From: Armatimonadota bacterium
Lineage (GTDB): Bacteria; Armatimonadota; Fimbriimonadia; Fimbriimonadales; Fimbriimonadaceae
Reading direction: 5' to 3'
Assembly: GCA_022563855.1 (NCBI GenBank)
Contig: JADFMN010000004.1
Span: forward strand, 1-64,000
Length of the DNA: 64,000 nt
This document shows, one piece after another, positions 8,319 through 17,587 of this stretch. The position numbers and the translations under genes were made by a program. Within the stretch, counting starts at the first letter, position 1, and each line of letters begins with the position of its first letter. The notes beneath the pieces are model-generated. The model searched no databases, was not told where the DNA came from, and worked only from the letters and a program-made list of their open reading frames with translations.

Positions 8319-8737
8319 CCGACTAAAACGCGCTCGGCAAGTATCAGCGCCACAAAATCATCTACTGGCGCGGGCGGAACCTGCATCGAGGCAGGAAGGA
8401 GCTTGCGCCATCCGCTGCGAGGATTGTGCAGCCAGTACCGCTCGCGAGCCTGCAAAGTCGTGTCTCGCTCATCAACGACGAGGATCCCGACCTGCGGCAT
8501 GCGCTCGCGCAACTCCTCGATGAGGTTCTTGGAGCGCGTTCCATTGCCAACGATGACCATCGAGAACGGCCGCACGGCGCTCGCTTCATCGACCGCCTGG
8601 AGAAACTCCTTGGCCGGGGAGATTCGCCGCCACAGCAGCGACAGCTCGCCTTCACCGGTTCTCACGACCAACACCATCCCACACTTGGAGCTTCCAGGGT
8701 CGACAGCGAGAACAACCTTCTCGGTTGACGGCGTCAC
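8315..8737 (-). CDS. RuvC/YqgF-like RNase H-fold protein
   Basis: A 140-residue protein with the RNase H-like fold of the YqgF/RuvC resolvase group. The first strand carries the catalytic Asp (VLAVDPGSSKCGMVLV), followed by VIVGNGT, then a Glu-containing strand (LVVDERDTTLQARERYW) and a C-terminal acidic pair DDFVALILAERVL. These acidic positions match a metal-dependent nuclease core. It is the last gene of the rlmN-lpt operon and overlaps the DUF3084 gene by 4 bases. Whether it matures 16S rRNA or resolves junctions cannot be told. Confidence 0.75.
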   Translation of the reverse strand: MTPSTEKVVLAVDPGSSKCGMVLVVRTGEGELSLLWRRISPAKEFLQAVDEASAVRPFSMVIVGNGTRSKNLIEELRERMPQVGILVVDERDTTLQARERYWLHNPRSGWRKLLPASMQVPPAPVDDFVALILAERVLVG

Positions 8738-10233
8738 GAGATCTGAAACTCCACCTGCAACGGATCGCCCGCGCGGGTCTGCCGCGCCGCAACGACGCTG
8801 ACCGTCACGTTGCGACCGGCCCGAGTGATGTCGCCAATCAAGTTCTGCAGATCCTCTTGCGGCACCTCTCCGAGTGGTTGCGGCTGTCCAATCGCCGGGA
8901 TCATGCCATCCTGCAGCGCAGCCTGGCTCAGCTTTGTCTGAAGGAACTCGACTAGCTGCTCCGTCGCGCTCTGTATCCCCTTGCTCCCGTCGATCGTAGT
9001 CTGAGCGATCACGTCGCCAGCTTCATAGACGATCGGGTTCGGCCAGATGCTGACGATCAGCGGGACCCATTCGCCCCTGAACGCGTTGAACGGTGCGTGG
9101 GCGACGACGATTTGCTCAAAGTTCTTGCCCATCAGCCGCTCGACGGCCTGATCGAACAGGGTTTCCTTTGTTTGCCCTTCAGCCAACCAAAAGTCCGCCT
9201 CGCTGCCGGTCAGTCGGTTCTTTATAGCACCGCGCTGCCGGGCCACGCGAGTTGCATTGCCCAGCAGCGCCAGGATGAAATTTCTCGCCTCGGCTCGTGT
9301 CAGGAGCGACCGAACAGGTATGCGGCAAATTTCGTCCTTCCGATTGTAAATGAGCGGGCTGACTCTGGCCTGATTGCTCTGCGCAAGCAAGGCGTTGGCG
9401 AGGTTCTGTAGGTCGACAAGCTCCCTCTCAGCGTCGCGCAACTCCTTTTCGGCGTCCCCCAGCTTCTGGAGAGCTGCCTGACGATCCGACTCGATTCTGG
9501 CCAGTTCCCCCTCGAAACGATCGCTGGCGACCTGTTGGGCCTCTTCTAGCTGAGCGGTCTCTCGCTCCAGGCCTGAGATCTCCTTTCCGAGATTGTCAAC
9601 CTGCATTTCTAGGCTGGCGTTGACATCCCGAAGCCTGATATTCTCGTCGTTCAGCTCGGCCTGTTGATCCTGAAATTCCTTGATGTTCCCCTTGAGGATT
9701 TCGGATTCACTGGTCAAGTCATTAAACTCGACTTTCAGCGTCAATAGAGCTTTCTGCGACGAAGCCAAAAGGACTCCAAGCTCCTGAACGTCTAGTCGCA
9801 ACCGCTCCACCTCTGCATGCAGCCTCTCGGCCTCCGCCTTAGCCAGCGCAACGTTGCGCTGCTCTTGCCGCAGCTTCTCCGTCTCCTCGGCAAGTTCGGA
9901 TCGCACGCTATCGATCTCAGATTCTGCGGACGCCACTTCCTTCTTGGCGTCCGCGAGCTCCTCCTTCGACTGCGCCAGTTCCCTCTGCACGCGAATCCCG
10001 TCACGCAGCCAAGTTTCGACCTGATCGCTGAGCGAGGCGATAATGAGGATAGTCGCCAATGTTCCGACCATTCCGGCCAAGAACGTGAACAGCACCGCCG
10101 TGTGCTTCGGACGCAATCGACCGATGCGCAGGCGCTTCTTTCCCACCCGGCGACCGATGTAGTCACCGAGGGCCGCGAGTGCGCCGCTCACCAGCACGAG
10201 CAGCGCTACGAATGCGATTGTAATAGGATCCAC
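8734..10233 (-). CDS. DUF3084 membrane protein with long coiled coil
   Basis: A 499-residue protein starting at GTG. One transmembrane helix at the N terminus is followed by DYIGRRVGKKRLRIGRLRPKH, the hallmark of DUF3084, then a second hydrophobic helix near residue 55. Residues about 75-280 are heptad-rich coiled coil (many Glu, Gln, Leu, Ala), and a globular C-terminal domain lies at about 290-499. The family is known mainly from cyanobacteria and a few other phyla and has no assigned function. Its place directly after lptF suggests an envelope role; that is inference. Confidence 0.85.
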   Translation of the reverse strand: MDPITIAFVALLVLVSGALAALGDYIGRRVGKKRLRIGRLRPKHTAVLFTFLAGMVGTLATILIIASLSDQVETWLRDGIRVQRELAQSKEELADAKKEVASAESEIDSVRSELAEETEKLRQEQRNVALAKAEAERLHAEVERLRLDVQELGVLLASSQKALLTLKVEFNDLTSESEILKGNIKEFQDQQAELNDENIRLRDVNASLEMQVDNLGKEISGLERETAQLEEAQQVASDRFEGELARIESDRQAALQKLGDAEKELRDAERELVDLQNLANALLAQSNQARVSPLIYNRKDEICRIPVRSLLTRAEARNFILALLGNATRVARQRGAIKNRLTGSEADFWLAEGQTKETLFDQAVERLMGKNFEQIVVAHAPFNAFRGEWVPLIVSIWPNPIVYEAGDVIAQTTIDGSKGIQSATEQLVEFLQTKLSQAALQDGMIPAIGQPQPLGEVPQEDLQNLIGDITRAGRNVTVSVVAARQTRAGDPLQVEFQIS

Positions 10234-10235
10234 TG

Positions 10236-11345
10236 CTATCTATTCCGACGTTGTACGAGCACGATTGCAGTCACAAGACCGATGAGAACCGGAAGAAAAC
10301 TCGCTACGTAGGACGGTACCTGACCGCCCTGCGCGGCTATCGCCATTACGTTCGTGAGCAAGAAATACAGGAAGATGATCGCAATCGCCAGGCCGAAGCC
10401 GGTCGCCTTCCCGGCACGGTGGTTTCTGATTCCGAGCGGCGCTCCGAGCAGTCCGAATACGAGCGCCGCAAGCGGCAGCGCAATCTTGTTCCAGTATCCG
10501 AACTGAAGGTTGGCGACAACGCCGCGCCGAGCGAGAGGGTTGTTCTTTTCGCGCTCGATCTGCTCTCGCATCTGACCCATGCTAAGGGCTTCTAGCTCCT
10601 TGAGCGCCTGCGTAAACAGGTCGTCGGGGGTGATGTCTGGCTCAGGAACGTTGGCGGGGAACATTCCGTCTGGATGGATGCTCCGCGCGCCCGACGCAAC
10701 GTCCAACAAGCGTGCTTCGCCGATAATCTTCCAGTTGGTCTCATCCACGAACTCCATCTTGTCGGCCATGAGGAACATGGACGGCTTCTCGTCTTCGCCA
10801 TAAACGGTGAGAACGACGCCGCGCAGCACCTTCTCGGAGATGCTGAAGTCTCGTGCCGTCAGGTACATCTGCAGCCTGCCGTCCTTGAAGATCGCCCGAG
10901 CGGTCGCCTGCTCCTTGCGATCGAATATCTGAGACTCGATGTCCAACCTGATCTGCACGGCACGGTAGGTTGCCCGCGGCACGACCATCTCGCCGAAGCC
11001 GAACGCCAAGAGCGAGACGGCGACTCCGAACGCGGCGACCGAAGCCATGATTCGGGCGAGGCTGATGCCCGCAGCCCGCAAGGCTATGATCTCGCTGTCT
11101 CCGCTTAAACGACCGAACGCCAGCAGCGCGCCGAGCAAGACCGCCATTGAAAACGTCTTGGCGATGATTCCTGGCAGCAGCAGGATCATGAACTGTACGG
11201 TAAGCCCGAAGTCTGCGCCTTTCGCGAGGTAGCCGGTCACTTGGAACAGGAACTGCCCGGCGGCGATCATGACCGTGAACATGCTCACCCCCAGCAGCCA
11301 CGGACCGACGAGCTCCGAAATGATCAACCGATCTACGGTCTTCAC
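10236..11345 (-). CDS. lptF: LptF/LptG family lipopolysaccharide export permease
   Basis: A 369-residue integral membrane protein with helices near residues 10-35, 50-75 and 95-120. A periplasmic beta-jellyroll domain follows (about 135-265), then three C-terminal helices (about 285-365). LptF and LptG are the transmembrane parts of the LptBFG ABC transporter that extracts LPS from the inner membrane. Only one permease is present here, so it may form a homodimer or the partner lies elsewhere. It overlaps lptB by 4 bases. Confidence 0.88.
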   Translation of the reverse strand: MKTVDRLIISELVGPWLLGVSMFTVMIAAGQFLFQVTGYLAKGADFGLTVQFMILLLPGIIAKTFSMAVLLGALLAFGRLSGDSEIIALRAAGISLARIMASVAAFGVAVSLLAFGFGEMVVPRATYRAVQIRLDIESQIFDRKEQATARAIFKDGRLQMYLTARDFSISEKVLRGVVLTVYGEDEKPSMFLMADKMEFVDETNWKIIGEARLLDVASGARSIHPDGMFPANVPEPDITPDDLFTQALKELEALSMGQMREQIEREKNNPLARRGVVANLQFGYWNKIALPLAALVFGLLGAPLGIRNHRAGKATGFGLAIAIIFLYFLLTNVMAIAAQGGQVPSYVASFLPVLIGLVTAIVLVQRRNR

Positions 11346-12103
11346 GAATCGGCTTCTCCGGACTTGACTTCGTCGGGCTGTCCATTCCCATCGAGGCCTT
11401 GGCCGAGATAGAACTTGCGGACCTGGGCGTTTGCTCTGATCTCAGCTTCGTCACCCTCGGCACGGATCACGCCATCGATGAGAATGTAGTTGCGATCTGT
11501 GATAGAAAGCGTTGCGCTGACATTGTGGTCCGTGATGAGAATCCCGATCCCATCGTCTCGCAGGCGCAGGATTATCTTCTGAAGCTCTTCGATCGTCACG
11601 GGATCGATGCCTGTGAACGGCTCGTCGAGCAGGATGAAGCGCGGCTTGGTGGCCAGCGCGCGAGCGATCTCAACGCGCCGCATTTCCCCGCCTGAGAGGA
11701 TGCCGCCGCGACTGTCCAAAATCTGCGTGATGTGCAAAGCCTCGGCCAGCTCTTCGACCCGCTCATCGATCTCCGGCTTGGACAGCGACGAAAACTCGAG
11801 GACCAGGCGGATGTTGTCGCGAACGGAGAGTCGGCGGAACACAGAAGTCTCCTGCGGCAAATACCCGATGCCGGCTCGTGCCCGCTTGTACATCGGCCAC
11901 TTCGTTACGTCTTCGTCGTCAAATATGACCGTTCCGGAGTTCGGTTGGATGACGCCCGTGATTATGTAAAACGTCGTCGTCTTCCCCGCGCCGTTGGGGC
12001 CGAGAAGCCCGACGACCTCCCCCTGATCGAAGCTGAAACTCACCTTGTCAACGACGCGGCGACCTTTGTACGCCTTCACCAGCTGCTGAGCGGCGATCTT
12101 CAC
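11342..12103 (-). CDS. lptB: LPS export ABC transporter ATPase LptB
   Basis: A 253-residue ABC ATPase. Walker A GPNGAGKTTT, the Q-loop YLPQETSVFRRLSVRDN, signature LSGGEMRRVEIARAL, Walker B FILLDEPFTGIDP and the H-loop ITDHN are all intact. The sequence around the Q-loop and switch is typical of LptB rather than other ABC families. It is flanked by lptA and lptF with 4-base overlaps on both sides, which indicates one coupled operon. Confidence 0.95.
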   Translation of the reverse strand: MKIAAQQLVKAYKGRRVVDKVSFSFDQGEVVGLLGPNGAGKTTTFYIITGVIQPNSGTVIFDDEDVTKWPMYKRARAGIGYLPQETSVFRRLSVRDNIRLVLEFSSLSKPEIDERVEELAEALHITQILDSRGGILSGGEMRRVEIARALATKPRFILLDEPFTGIDPVTIEELQKIILRLRDDGIGILITDHNVSATLSITDRNYILIDGVIRAEGDEAEIRANAQVRKFYLGQGLDGNGQPDEVKSGEADS

Positions 12104-12939
12104 TCCCCGCCTCCGATCTTGGCCTCTCCGGCACCGGAGGACCAGTTGGCGATTTCGCCGTTTTCGTCAAATGTGATCGCGACGAAGTCGTTTCTGAAGG
12201 TAATTGGATCGCCCTCGCTATCTGCAGTCGTTGTCACAATCGTAGTCACGACGTCGCCTTTGAAGGTGAGCGTCCGAGTCTTGGAGTCGTACGTCATGCT
12301 CTGGGCCGTCATGTTGTAGATCTGTACTTCTTCTGGCTTATCGTCTTCACGCCGTGTAGTCGTGATACGGACGGTCACGGGCCCCGGCACCTGCGCTGAC
12401 CTCAGGGGAATTGCATCGGTAGACTCCGCTGTCAGCGACGGAAGCACGAACGTCCCGCTCGGCCCGCGAAGATCGATTTCCCGATGGCCGAACTCGATCT
12501 CCGAGACCATTTTGTACTTAAAAGGTTCTTTGAACGTAACGACTGCAGTTTCGCCGTCGTCGCTCAGCGTCATCCACTCGCTGAGCATCGTCGACTTTGA
12601 TTTGCGCCCATCTCTGTCCACGGACTCAATATCAAAGCGAACGTTTTCGCGTGCGTCGACATCCTGGAGGCGCATTTCTCCATCAGAACCTCTGACGATC
12701 ACGCCATCTAGATGGCCCGCGCTGAAGGTCAGTCCTTGATCCTTGAACCAGCCCCGCGCAGGAATTGCCGTGAACGTTATTCTTTCCGTTGGCAAACCTT
12801 CTGCCAGCCACTCGGTGGCGAACAGCGCGAACCTGCCGTCCTTGTCCTCGAGCTTGGCTTGCTCGGTCTGTGCCTGGCCGACCTGGCCGGCGGCGTAGCA
12901 AACTAGGAATAACGCTGCGAAAATCACACGACTGCTCAT
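12100..12939 (-). CDS. lptA: LptA/OstA-like periplasmic LPS transport protein
   Basis: A 279-residue exported protein. The N-terminal signal peptide ends near AAGQVGQAQ. The rest is repeated beta strands in the OstA pattern, for example DGRFALFATEWLAEG and the later MTAQSMTYDSKTRTLTFKGDVVTT, typical of LptA/LptC jellyroll bridges. LptA connects the inner-membrane LptBFG complex to the outer membrane. It lies between lptC-like and lptB with 4-base overlaps. It is longer than E. coli LptA (185 residues), so it may hold two jellyroll units. Confidence 0.75.
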   Translation of the reverse strand: MSSRVIFAALFLVCYAAGQVGQAQTEQAKLEDKDGRFALFATEWLAEGLPTERITFTAIPARGWFKDQGLTFSAGHLDGVIVRGSDGEMRLQDVDARENVRFDIESVDRDGRKSKSTMLSEWMTLSDDGETAVVTFKEPFKYKMVSEIEFGHREIDLRGPSGTFVLPSLTAESTDAIPLRSAQVPGPVTVRITTTRREDDKPEEVQIYNMTAQSMTYDSKTRTLTFKGDVVTTIVTTTADSEGDPITFRNDFVAITFDENGEIANWSSGAGEAKIGGGE

Positions 12940-13481
12940 GACTCAAAAATCTCCGGCGTACCGACTCGCTCCAGGCCCGGCGTCGCTAAGAGCGTGTTAA
13001 ACGGCCCCAGGCGTATGCTGGCGGACTCGATCCTCACATTGCCCTCCGCTGTGACATACCCAGCCTGCTCGTTGAACACCACCCGATCGGCTTTCAGGAA
13101 GACGTTCTCGCCAACAGAAGTCAACGTCACACGTCCGGTCAGTTCGAGGTGGCCTGTGCTCCGGTCCGCAACGCCGAAGTCTGCGACGAACCTGCTGGCG
13201 ATACCGCCACCGTCTTGGTCCAGCAGATCGCCAGAGACCTGCGTCAAGTTGATCACCGCGGAACCGCTGTCTGCCACTGTCGCGCTGGAATCTTCGGCTT
13301 GCAACTCCCAGTAGTCCAAGAAGATTTCGACCGGGCCGCCCTCGAAGACGCGCTTGTCTTCGGCAACAAGTTCCGCGCCGTCAGAGCCGACAGTGGGCGC
13401 GGACGCGGGATCGGCGCCACAACTGCTGAGTGCTGAGCACAAAGCGATGACCGCTACCGTTGCGCTTGCTGCAGATCTAAT
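12936..13481 (-). CDS. lptC: LptC/OstA-like lipoprotein, probable ATT start
   Basis: The conserved part has OstA-type strands (HLELTGRVTLTS, FLKADRVVFNEQAGYVTAEGNVRIES). No ATG or GTG gives a sensible N terminus, and a TTG at 13442 would leave only seven residues before the lipobox. Starting instead at ATT (13479-13481) gives MRSAASATVAVIALCSALSS then Cys-Gly, a textbook lipoprotein signal with an LSSC lipobox. That ATT is preceded by AAGGAG with a six-base spacer. The start lies 28 bp inside rlmN. The role would be handing LPS from LptBF to LptA. Confidence 0.7.
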   Translation of the reverse strand: MRSAASATVAVIALCSALSSCGADPASAPTVGSDGAELVAEDKRVFEGGPVEIFLDYWELQAEDSSATVADSGSAVINLTQVSGDLLDQDGGGIASRFVADFGVADRSTGHLELTGRVTLTSVGENVFLKADRVVFNEQAGYVTAEGNVRIESASIRLGPFNTLLATPGLERVGTPEIFES

Positions 13482-14533
13482 ACCTGGCTCCTTCGTGCGA
13501 GTCTTCCTTGGCTCTTGCCAGCTAGCTGCCCGCAGGCGGCCGCGATGTCGTGGCCTCGCTCTACTCGCTGAGTTACGGTTGCTCCCAACGACTCTAGTTT
13601 CGCTCGAAATCGTCGAATCCGTTCAGATTTAGGACGCTTGAACCGGTTCGGTGTATCCACATAATTGAACGGAATCAGGTTGATGATGCACTTGATCCCT
13701 CTCGTCAGCCGTGCGAGAGCGACCGCCTGGTCCAGCAGGTCGTTGACCCCGTCGATCAGCAGGTACTCGAACGTCACCTTCCGCCCTGTGGCCCTTTGGT
13801 AGTCGCGCAGCGCACCCACGACCTCTTCGACCGGCCACTTTCTGTTCACCGGCATCAGTTCGTCCCGCACAGCGTCGAACGGCGAGTGCAGCGACAGCGC
13901 GAGGTGAATCGGCAACTTCAATTCGGCTAGCTTCCGTATTTGCGGCACCATACCGACCGTCGAGACCGTGATGTGCCGGTAGCTCAGGCCAACCTCCTCG
14001 TGCAGCAACGCCATCGCCTTCACCAGATGGTCGAGGTTCAGCAGCGGCTCGCCCATGCCCATGAAAACGACGTGACCGATGCGGCGCTCGGATAGCCGTT
14101 GAAGCAGAAGATACTGTCCAACGATCTCTCCTGGCGTCAGGTTCCGGGCGAAACCACCAAGGCCGGTCGCGCAGAACGTGCAGCCCATCGGGCAGCCGAT
14201 CTGCGAAGACAGGCAGCAGCTGACCCGATCGCGATACGGCATCAGCACGGCCTCGCACACCTCGCCATCGCCCATCTTCACGAGCAGTTTCTCAGTACCA
14301 TCGCTGGATACTTGATGGTCAGCGATCGTGACCGGGTTCACAACGTGGTCAGCAACGAGCCCTTGCCTGAGGCTCGACGGCAGGTTCCCCATACGGTCGA
14401 ATTCCGGCTCTGCTCGTCCGTAGATCCACGAAGCGAGCTGCTTGGCGCGATACGGTGATTCGCCCAAGCCGGTGACGACTTCAAGGATTTCAGGTGTTGA
14501 CTGGCCAACAAGGGAGCGGCGGGCGTCGCTCAC
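13454..14533 (-). CDS. rlmN: Dual-specificity RNA methyltransferase RlmN
   Basis: A 359-residue radical-SAM enzyme that methylates C2 of A2503 in 23S rRNA and A37 in some tRNAs. The [4Fe-4S]-binding motif is Cys114-x3-Cys118-x2-Cys121 (CPMGCTFC). The FMGMGEPLLN motif, HITVSTVG and the C-terminal GHDIAAACGQL, holding the conserved methyl-carrying cysteine, are also present. The start is GTG. It is the first gene of the lpt operon and is divergent from htrA, with about 25 bp between. Confidence 0.95.
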   Translation of the reverse strand: MSDARRSLVGQSTPEILEVVTGLGESPYRAKQLASWIYGRAEPEFDRMGNLPSSLRQGLVADHVVNPVTIADHQVSSDGTEKLLVKMGDGEVCEAVLMPYRDRVSCCLSSQIGCPMGCTFCATGLGGFARNLTPGEIVGQYLLLQRLSERRIGHVVFMGMGEPLLNLDHLVKAMALLHEEVGLSYRHITVSTVGMVPQIRKLAELKLPIHLALSLHSPFDAVRDELMPVNRKWPVEEVVGALRDYQRATGRKVTFEYLLIDGVNDLLDQAVALARLTRGIKCIINLIPFNYVDTPNRFKRPKSERIRRFRAKLESLGATVTQRVERGHDIAAACGQLAGKSQGRLARRSQVLDLQQAQR

Positions 14534-14558
14534 AGGTTCGAGTGTACCTGTCGTTAAG

Positions 14559-15767
14559 ATGAAACTAGCGCCACCCTACCGAGCGTATGAACATGCAATG
14601 GACTCGATTCTGTCGATCAAGAACGCGGTGCTGATCTTCGCCGTCGTATTCGGGTCAGTGCTCTCAGCACTGCTGGTCAACAACGTGATGGTGTCAAAGA
14701 CGGGAGCCGTCACTGATTCGCGGGGCTACAGCGGGCTCGAATCCGCCAGCTACGACGGACTCGAGGCACCGTTTGACTTCCGCGCCGCCGCACGCCGTGT
14801 GATGCCGAGCGTCGTCACCATTGACTCCGCGATTGAGCTAGACAGTTTCATGTCGGGCAACCCGATTGTGCAGCCTACGGGGTCAGGATCGGGCGTCGTC
14901 ATGTCAGCGAACGGTTACATCGTGACCAACGCTCACGTGATCCGCAATCCGAACCGGAAGGGCTCGGCGGTGGCGGCCGATCAAGTGCGCGTGCGCACCA
15001 GCGACGGGCGAGGTTTTGACGCTGAAGTCATCGGCATCGACCCGATTAGCGACCTCGCGGTCATCAAGGTCGACGCTCAAAACCTGATCCCATCGGTTTT
15101 CGGCGACAGTGACGAAGTGGAGATCGGCGAGTGGGTGTTTGCTATCGGCAACCCGCTCGGATTCGAAAACACGCTCAGCGTCGGCGTCGTGAGTTCAAAG
15201 GGGCGATGGCTTGAGACGAAAGAAGGGTCGATCATCCTGAACTCGATCCAAACCGATGCGGCGATCAACAAGGGCAACAGCGGCGGCCCGCTTTGCAACA
15301 CGAAAGGGGAGGTCATCGGGATCAATTCAGTTCTCGCAGAGAGCAACGGTGCGCCTGTGGGCATCGGTTTCGCCATCCCATCAAATCACGTGCAGCGCGT
15401 GTTCGCCGATATCCAAACCTACGGACACGTGCGATACGGGGTGCCTGGGTTTTACTTCGGCCAATATCAACCGTCGCTCGCAGCGCCTTCGAACAGGCTC
15501 CGCATCCTCCGGCTTACAAACGCCAGCAGCGAACCTCCTAACTACGGGCTCGTCATCAGACAGGTCGATCCGGGCTCGCCAGCCGCGACGGCAGGGCTCG
15601 GTGGGCTGGACATCGTGATGGAAATAGATGGGAATCGAATTGAACGGTACCGTGACTACATTCGCCTAATGATCGAGAAGCGACCAGGCGACAAGGTTGA
15701 GTTCCTGATTTGGTCCGCCGGAGAAAAGAAGACGATAACTCTGGTCATGGCTGAGTACAACCCGTAG
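14559..15767 (+). CDS. HtrA/Deg-type trypsin-like serine protease with PDZ domain
   Basis: An envelope serine protease. Numbered from ATG 14559, the catalytic triad is His126 (VTNAHVI), Asp165 (ISDLAVI) and Ser241 (GNSGGPL). A single N-terminal membrane anchor (SILSIKNAVLIFAVVFGSVL) puts the protease domain outside the cytoplasm. One C-terminal PDZ domain (GLVIRQVDPGSPAATAGL) should bind unfolded substrates. An open frame extends upstream to 14442 inside rlmN, but that would put a polar extension before the anchor; ATG 14598 is another candidate start. It likely degrades misfolded envelope proteins. Confidence 0.88.
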   Translation: MKLAPPYRAYEHAMDSILSIKNAVLIFAVVFGSVLSALLVNNVMVSKTGAVTDSRGYSGLESASYDGLEAPFDFRAAARRVMPSVVTIDSAIELDSFMSGNPIVQPTGSGSGVVMSANGYIVTNAHVIRNPNRKGSAVAADQVRVRTSDGRGFDAEVIGIDPISDLAVIKVDAQNLIPSVFGDSDEVEIGEWVFAIGNPLGFENTLSVGVVSSKGRWLETKEGSIILNSIQTDAAINKGNSGGPLCNTKGEVIGINSVLAESNGAPVGIGFAIPSNHVQRVFADIQTYGHVRYGVPGFYFGQYQPSLAAPSNRLRILRLTNASSEPPNYGLVIRQVDPGSPAATAGLGGLDIVMEIDGNRIERYRDYIRLMIEKRPGDKVEFLIWSAGEKKTITLVMAEYNP

Positions 15768-15788
15768 CGCTCGGGCAACGGGCGCTAC
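15764..15788 (+). terminator. Hairpin at the htrA stop codon
   Basis: GTAGCGC (15764-15770) pairs with GCGCTAC (15782-15788) around an 11-nt loop. It spans the htrA stop codon. There is no T-run, so it is at best a weak or factor-assisted terminator. Confidence 0.35.
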
Positions 15789-15848
15789 GCAAGTTCCGGT
15801 AAAATCGACCCGTCCCCAAAATTGTATTGAGTTCGACGTATCGCACAT

Positions 15849-17432
15849 ATGCCTAACACCGTCAACGGCCTTTTGCAACTGCTTGAAGTGCTGCCGCCCG
15901 CTATTCGCGCGAAGCTCGTCGACAGCCCGGAGATCGAGAGTTTGATCGAGGTCGTGCTCGACTACGGTCGTGCAGCCGAAGCCAGGTTCAAGGGGCACGT
16001 CGAGCGATGGCCAGGATTGATCACTTCGGACGAGGACATCAAGTTCGTCACGGCGTCTTTGGGTGAGTTCGGCGCCGACAATCGAGCCGGGATCGAACGA
16101 ACTCTACACCGCATCTCCGCTATTCGGAACCGGCACGGCCGCATCATCGGCCTAACCCTTCGCGTTGGGCGCGCGCTGGAGGGCACGATCGATATCATCG
16201 ACGACATCGTGCGCAGCGGACAGTCGATCCTGCTGCTGGGGAAGCCGGGCATCGGCAAGACGACGAAGCTCCGCGAGATCGCTCGCGTGCTGGCCGACGA
16301 AGTCAACCGGCGGGTCGTCATCGTCGATACTTCCAACGAGATCGGCGGCGACGGCGATATCCCGCACCCGGCGATCGGAACGTCGCGCAGGATGCAAGTG
16401 CCGATCCCGTCCGAGCAGCACAACGTGATGATCGAGGCGGTCGAGAACCACATGCCCGAAGTCATCGTCATCGACGAGATCGGCAACGAGGCCGAGGCAG
16501 TAGCCGCACGAACCATCGCCGAGCGCGGAGTGCAGCTGATCGCAACCGCACACGGTCAAACTCTTGAGAACTTGATGCTGAACCCGTCGCTGTGCGACCT
16601 CATCGGCGGCATCCAGGCGGTGACGCTGAGCGACGACGAGGCGCGGCGGCGCGGAACGCAAAAGACCGTGCTCGAACGCAAAGCGCCACCGACGTTCGAC
16701 ATAGTCATTGAGCTCTTGGACTTCGAGAAGCTGGCCGTTCACCACCACGTTCAGAAGGTCGTAGACCTGATGCTTCGAGGCGTCCCACCCCGACCCGAAG
16801 TCAGAGTCCGCACGGACGAAGGACGCGTCGAGGTTCTGCAGCGCGAGGCGATTCCGGAACAGGACGCGACGCAAGACGATCCACCGGTTGAGCGACCGCA
16901 CACGCTTGAAGAAGCCCCGATATACGACGAGCCGACTCGCCCCCCGCGAAGGCGACAGAACAGCAAGAGCCGGCTCCGCATCTATCCGTACGGCATCGCC
17001 AGAACGCGTTTGGAGCGCGCGATCCGAGAGACTCAGGCCGACGCTCACATCACGAGCGACATCAATCAGGCTGACGCGGTGATAGCGATGCGCTCCACCT
17101 TTGAGAGCACGCCGAGGAAGCTGCGGGACCTTCGGCGGCCGATACCGACCGTCGTCATCAAGTCGAACACCTTCAGCCAAATATCGGGAGCCCTAAACCA
17201 ACTGGTTAGCGAGAGTTTAAGCGGAAGGAACAACAAAGACAGGGCAGTGCAAGAGGTCAAGAAAGCGATCACCACGGTCCGGCGCTCCGGAAAGCCGGTC
17301 GAACTCTCGCCACAGACGGCAAATCTGAGAAAGGTGCAGCACGAGATCGTCGAAGGCAGCGATCTAGCCGCAGAATCGTTCGGCCAGGACCCGGATCGCA
17401 AGCTCAGGGTTATGCCAAAACGGAACAAGTAG
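15849..17432 (+). CDS. SpoIIIAA-like AAA ATPase with C-terminal R3H domain
   Basis: A 527-residue P-loop ATPase of the SpoIIIAA/Ycf45 group. Walker [10 protein letters not shown] is at residues 131-139 and Walker [14 protein letters not shown] near 200-212. The sensor-type segment is [15 protein letters not shown] Pro/Arg-rich linker (about 330-375) leads to a second conserved block ([18 protein letters not shown]) and a C-terminal R3H motif, Arg494-x3-His498, known to bind single-stranded nucleic acid. The same architecture is found in cyanobacteria and other non-sporulating phyla. Function is unknown, probably RNA- or ssDNA-related. A TAAAAT -10-like element lies near 15800. Confidence 0.85.
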   Translation: MPNTVNGLLQLLEVLPPAIRAKLVDSPEIESLIEVVLDYGRAAEARFKGHVERWPGLITSDEDIKFVTASLGEFGADNRAGIERTLHRISAIRNRHGRIIGLTLRVGRALEGTIDIIDDIVRSGQSILLLGKPGIGKTTKLREIARVLADEVNRRVVIVDTSNEIGGDGDIPHPAIGTSRRMQVPIPSEQHNVMIEAVENHMPEVIVIDEIGNEAEAVAARTIAERGVQLIATAHGQTLENLMLNPSLCDLIGGIQAVTLSDDEARRRGTQKTVLERKAPPTFDIVIELLDFEKLAVHHHVQKVVDLMLRGVPPRPEVRVRTDEGRVEVLQREAIPEQDATQDDPPVERPHTLEEAPIYDEPTRPPRRRQNSKSRLRIYPYGIARTRLERAIRETQADAHITSDINQADAVIAMRSTFESTPRKLRDLRRPIPTVVIKSNTFSQISGALNQLVSESLSGRNNKDRAVQEVKKAITTVRRSGKPVELSPQTANLRKVQHEIVEGSDLAAESFGQDPDRKLRVMPKRNK

Positions 17433-17465
17433 ACATTTATATACTATCCGTGCCATGATGGAGTC

Positions 17466-17528
17466 ATGAACATTCGATTGGACGCGATTGGGATCGTTGT
17501 CTCTAGCATCGATCGCTCCGCTCGATGA
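17466..17528 (+). pseudogene. N-terminal remnant of a VOC/glyoxalase-family gene
   Basis: A 20-codon frame reads MNIRLDAIGIVVSSIDRSAR and then TGA. This is the typical opening strand of VOC (glyoxalase/bleomycin-resistance) proteins, in which the next residues are usually FY plus a helix. Nothing homologous continues in any frame before the flotillin gene. I read it as the stub left after deletion of the rest of the gene. The surrounding gap 17433-17587 has no other gene. Confidence 0.5.
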
Positions 17529-17587
17529 AGCCAAGTAACGGTCAGCGCCCGCAACACGATTGATTTCGCGCTGCGGGCACCTCCTCT

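Noticed and set aside
13442-13442. TTG start for the LptC-like gene
   Set aside because: No Shine-Dalgarno and too short a leader before the lipobox cysteine; ATT 13479-13481 fits both.
17547-17578. GCCCGCA/TGCGGGC hairpin as the terminator of the SpoIIIAA-like or flotillin gene
   Set aside because: Seven pairs around an 18-base loop with no T-run on either strand; too weak to list as a terminator.
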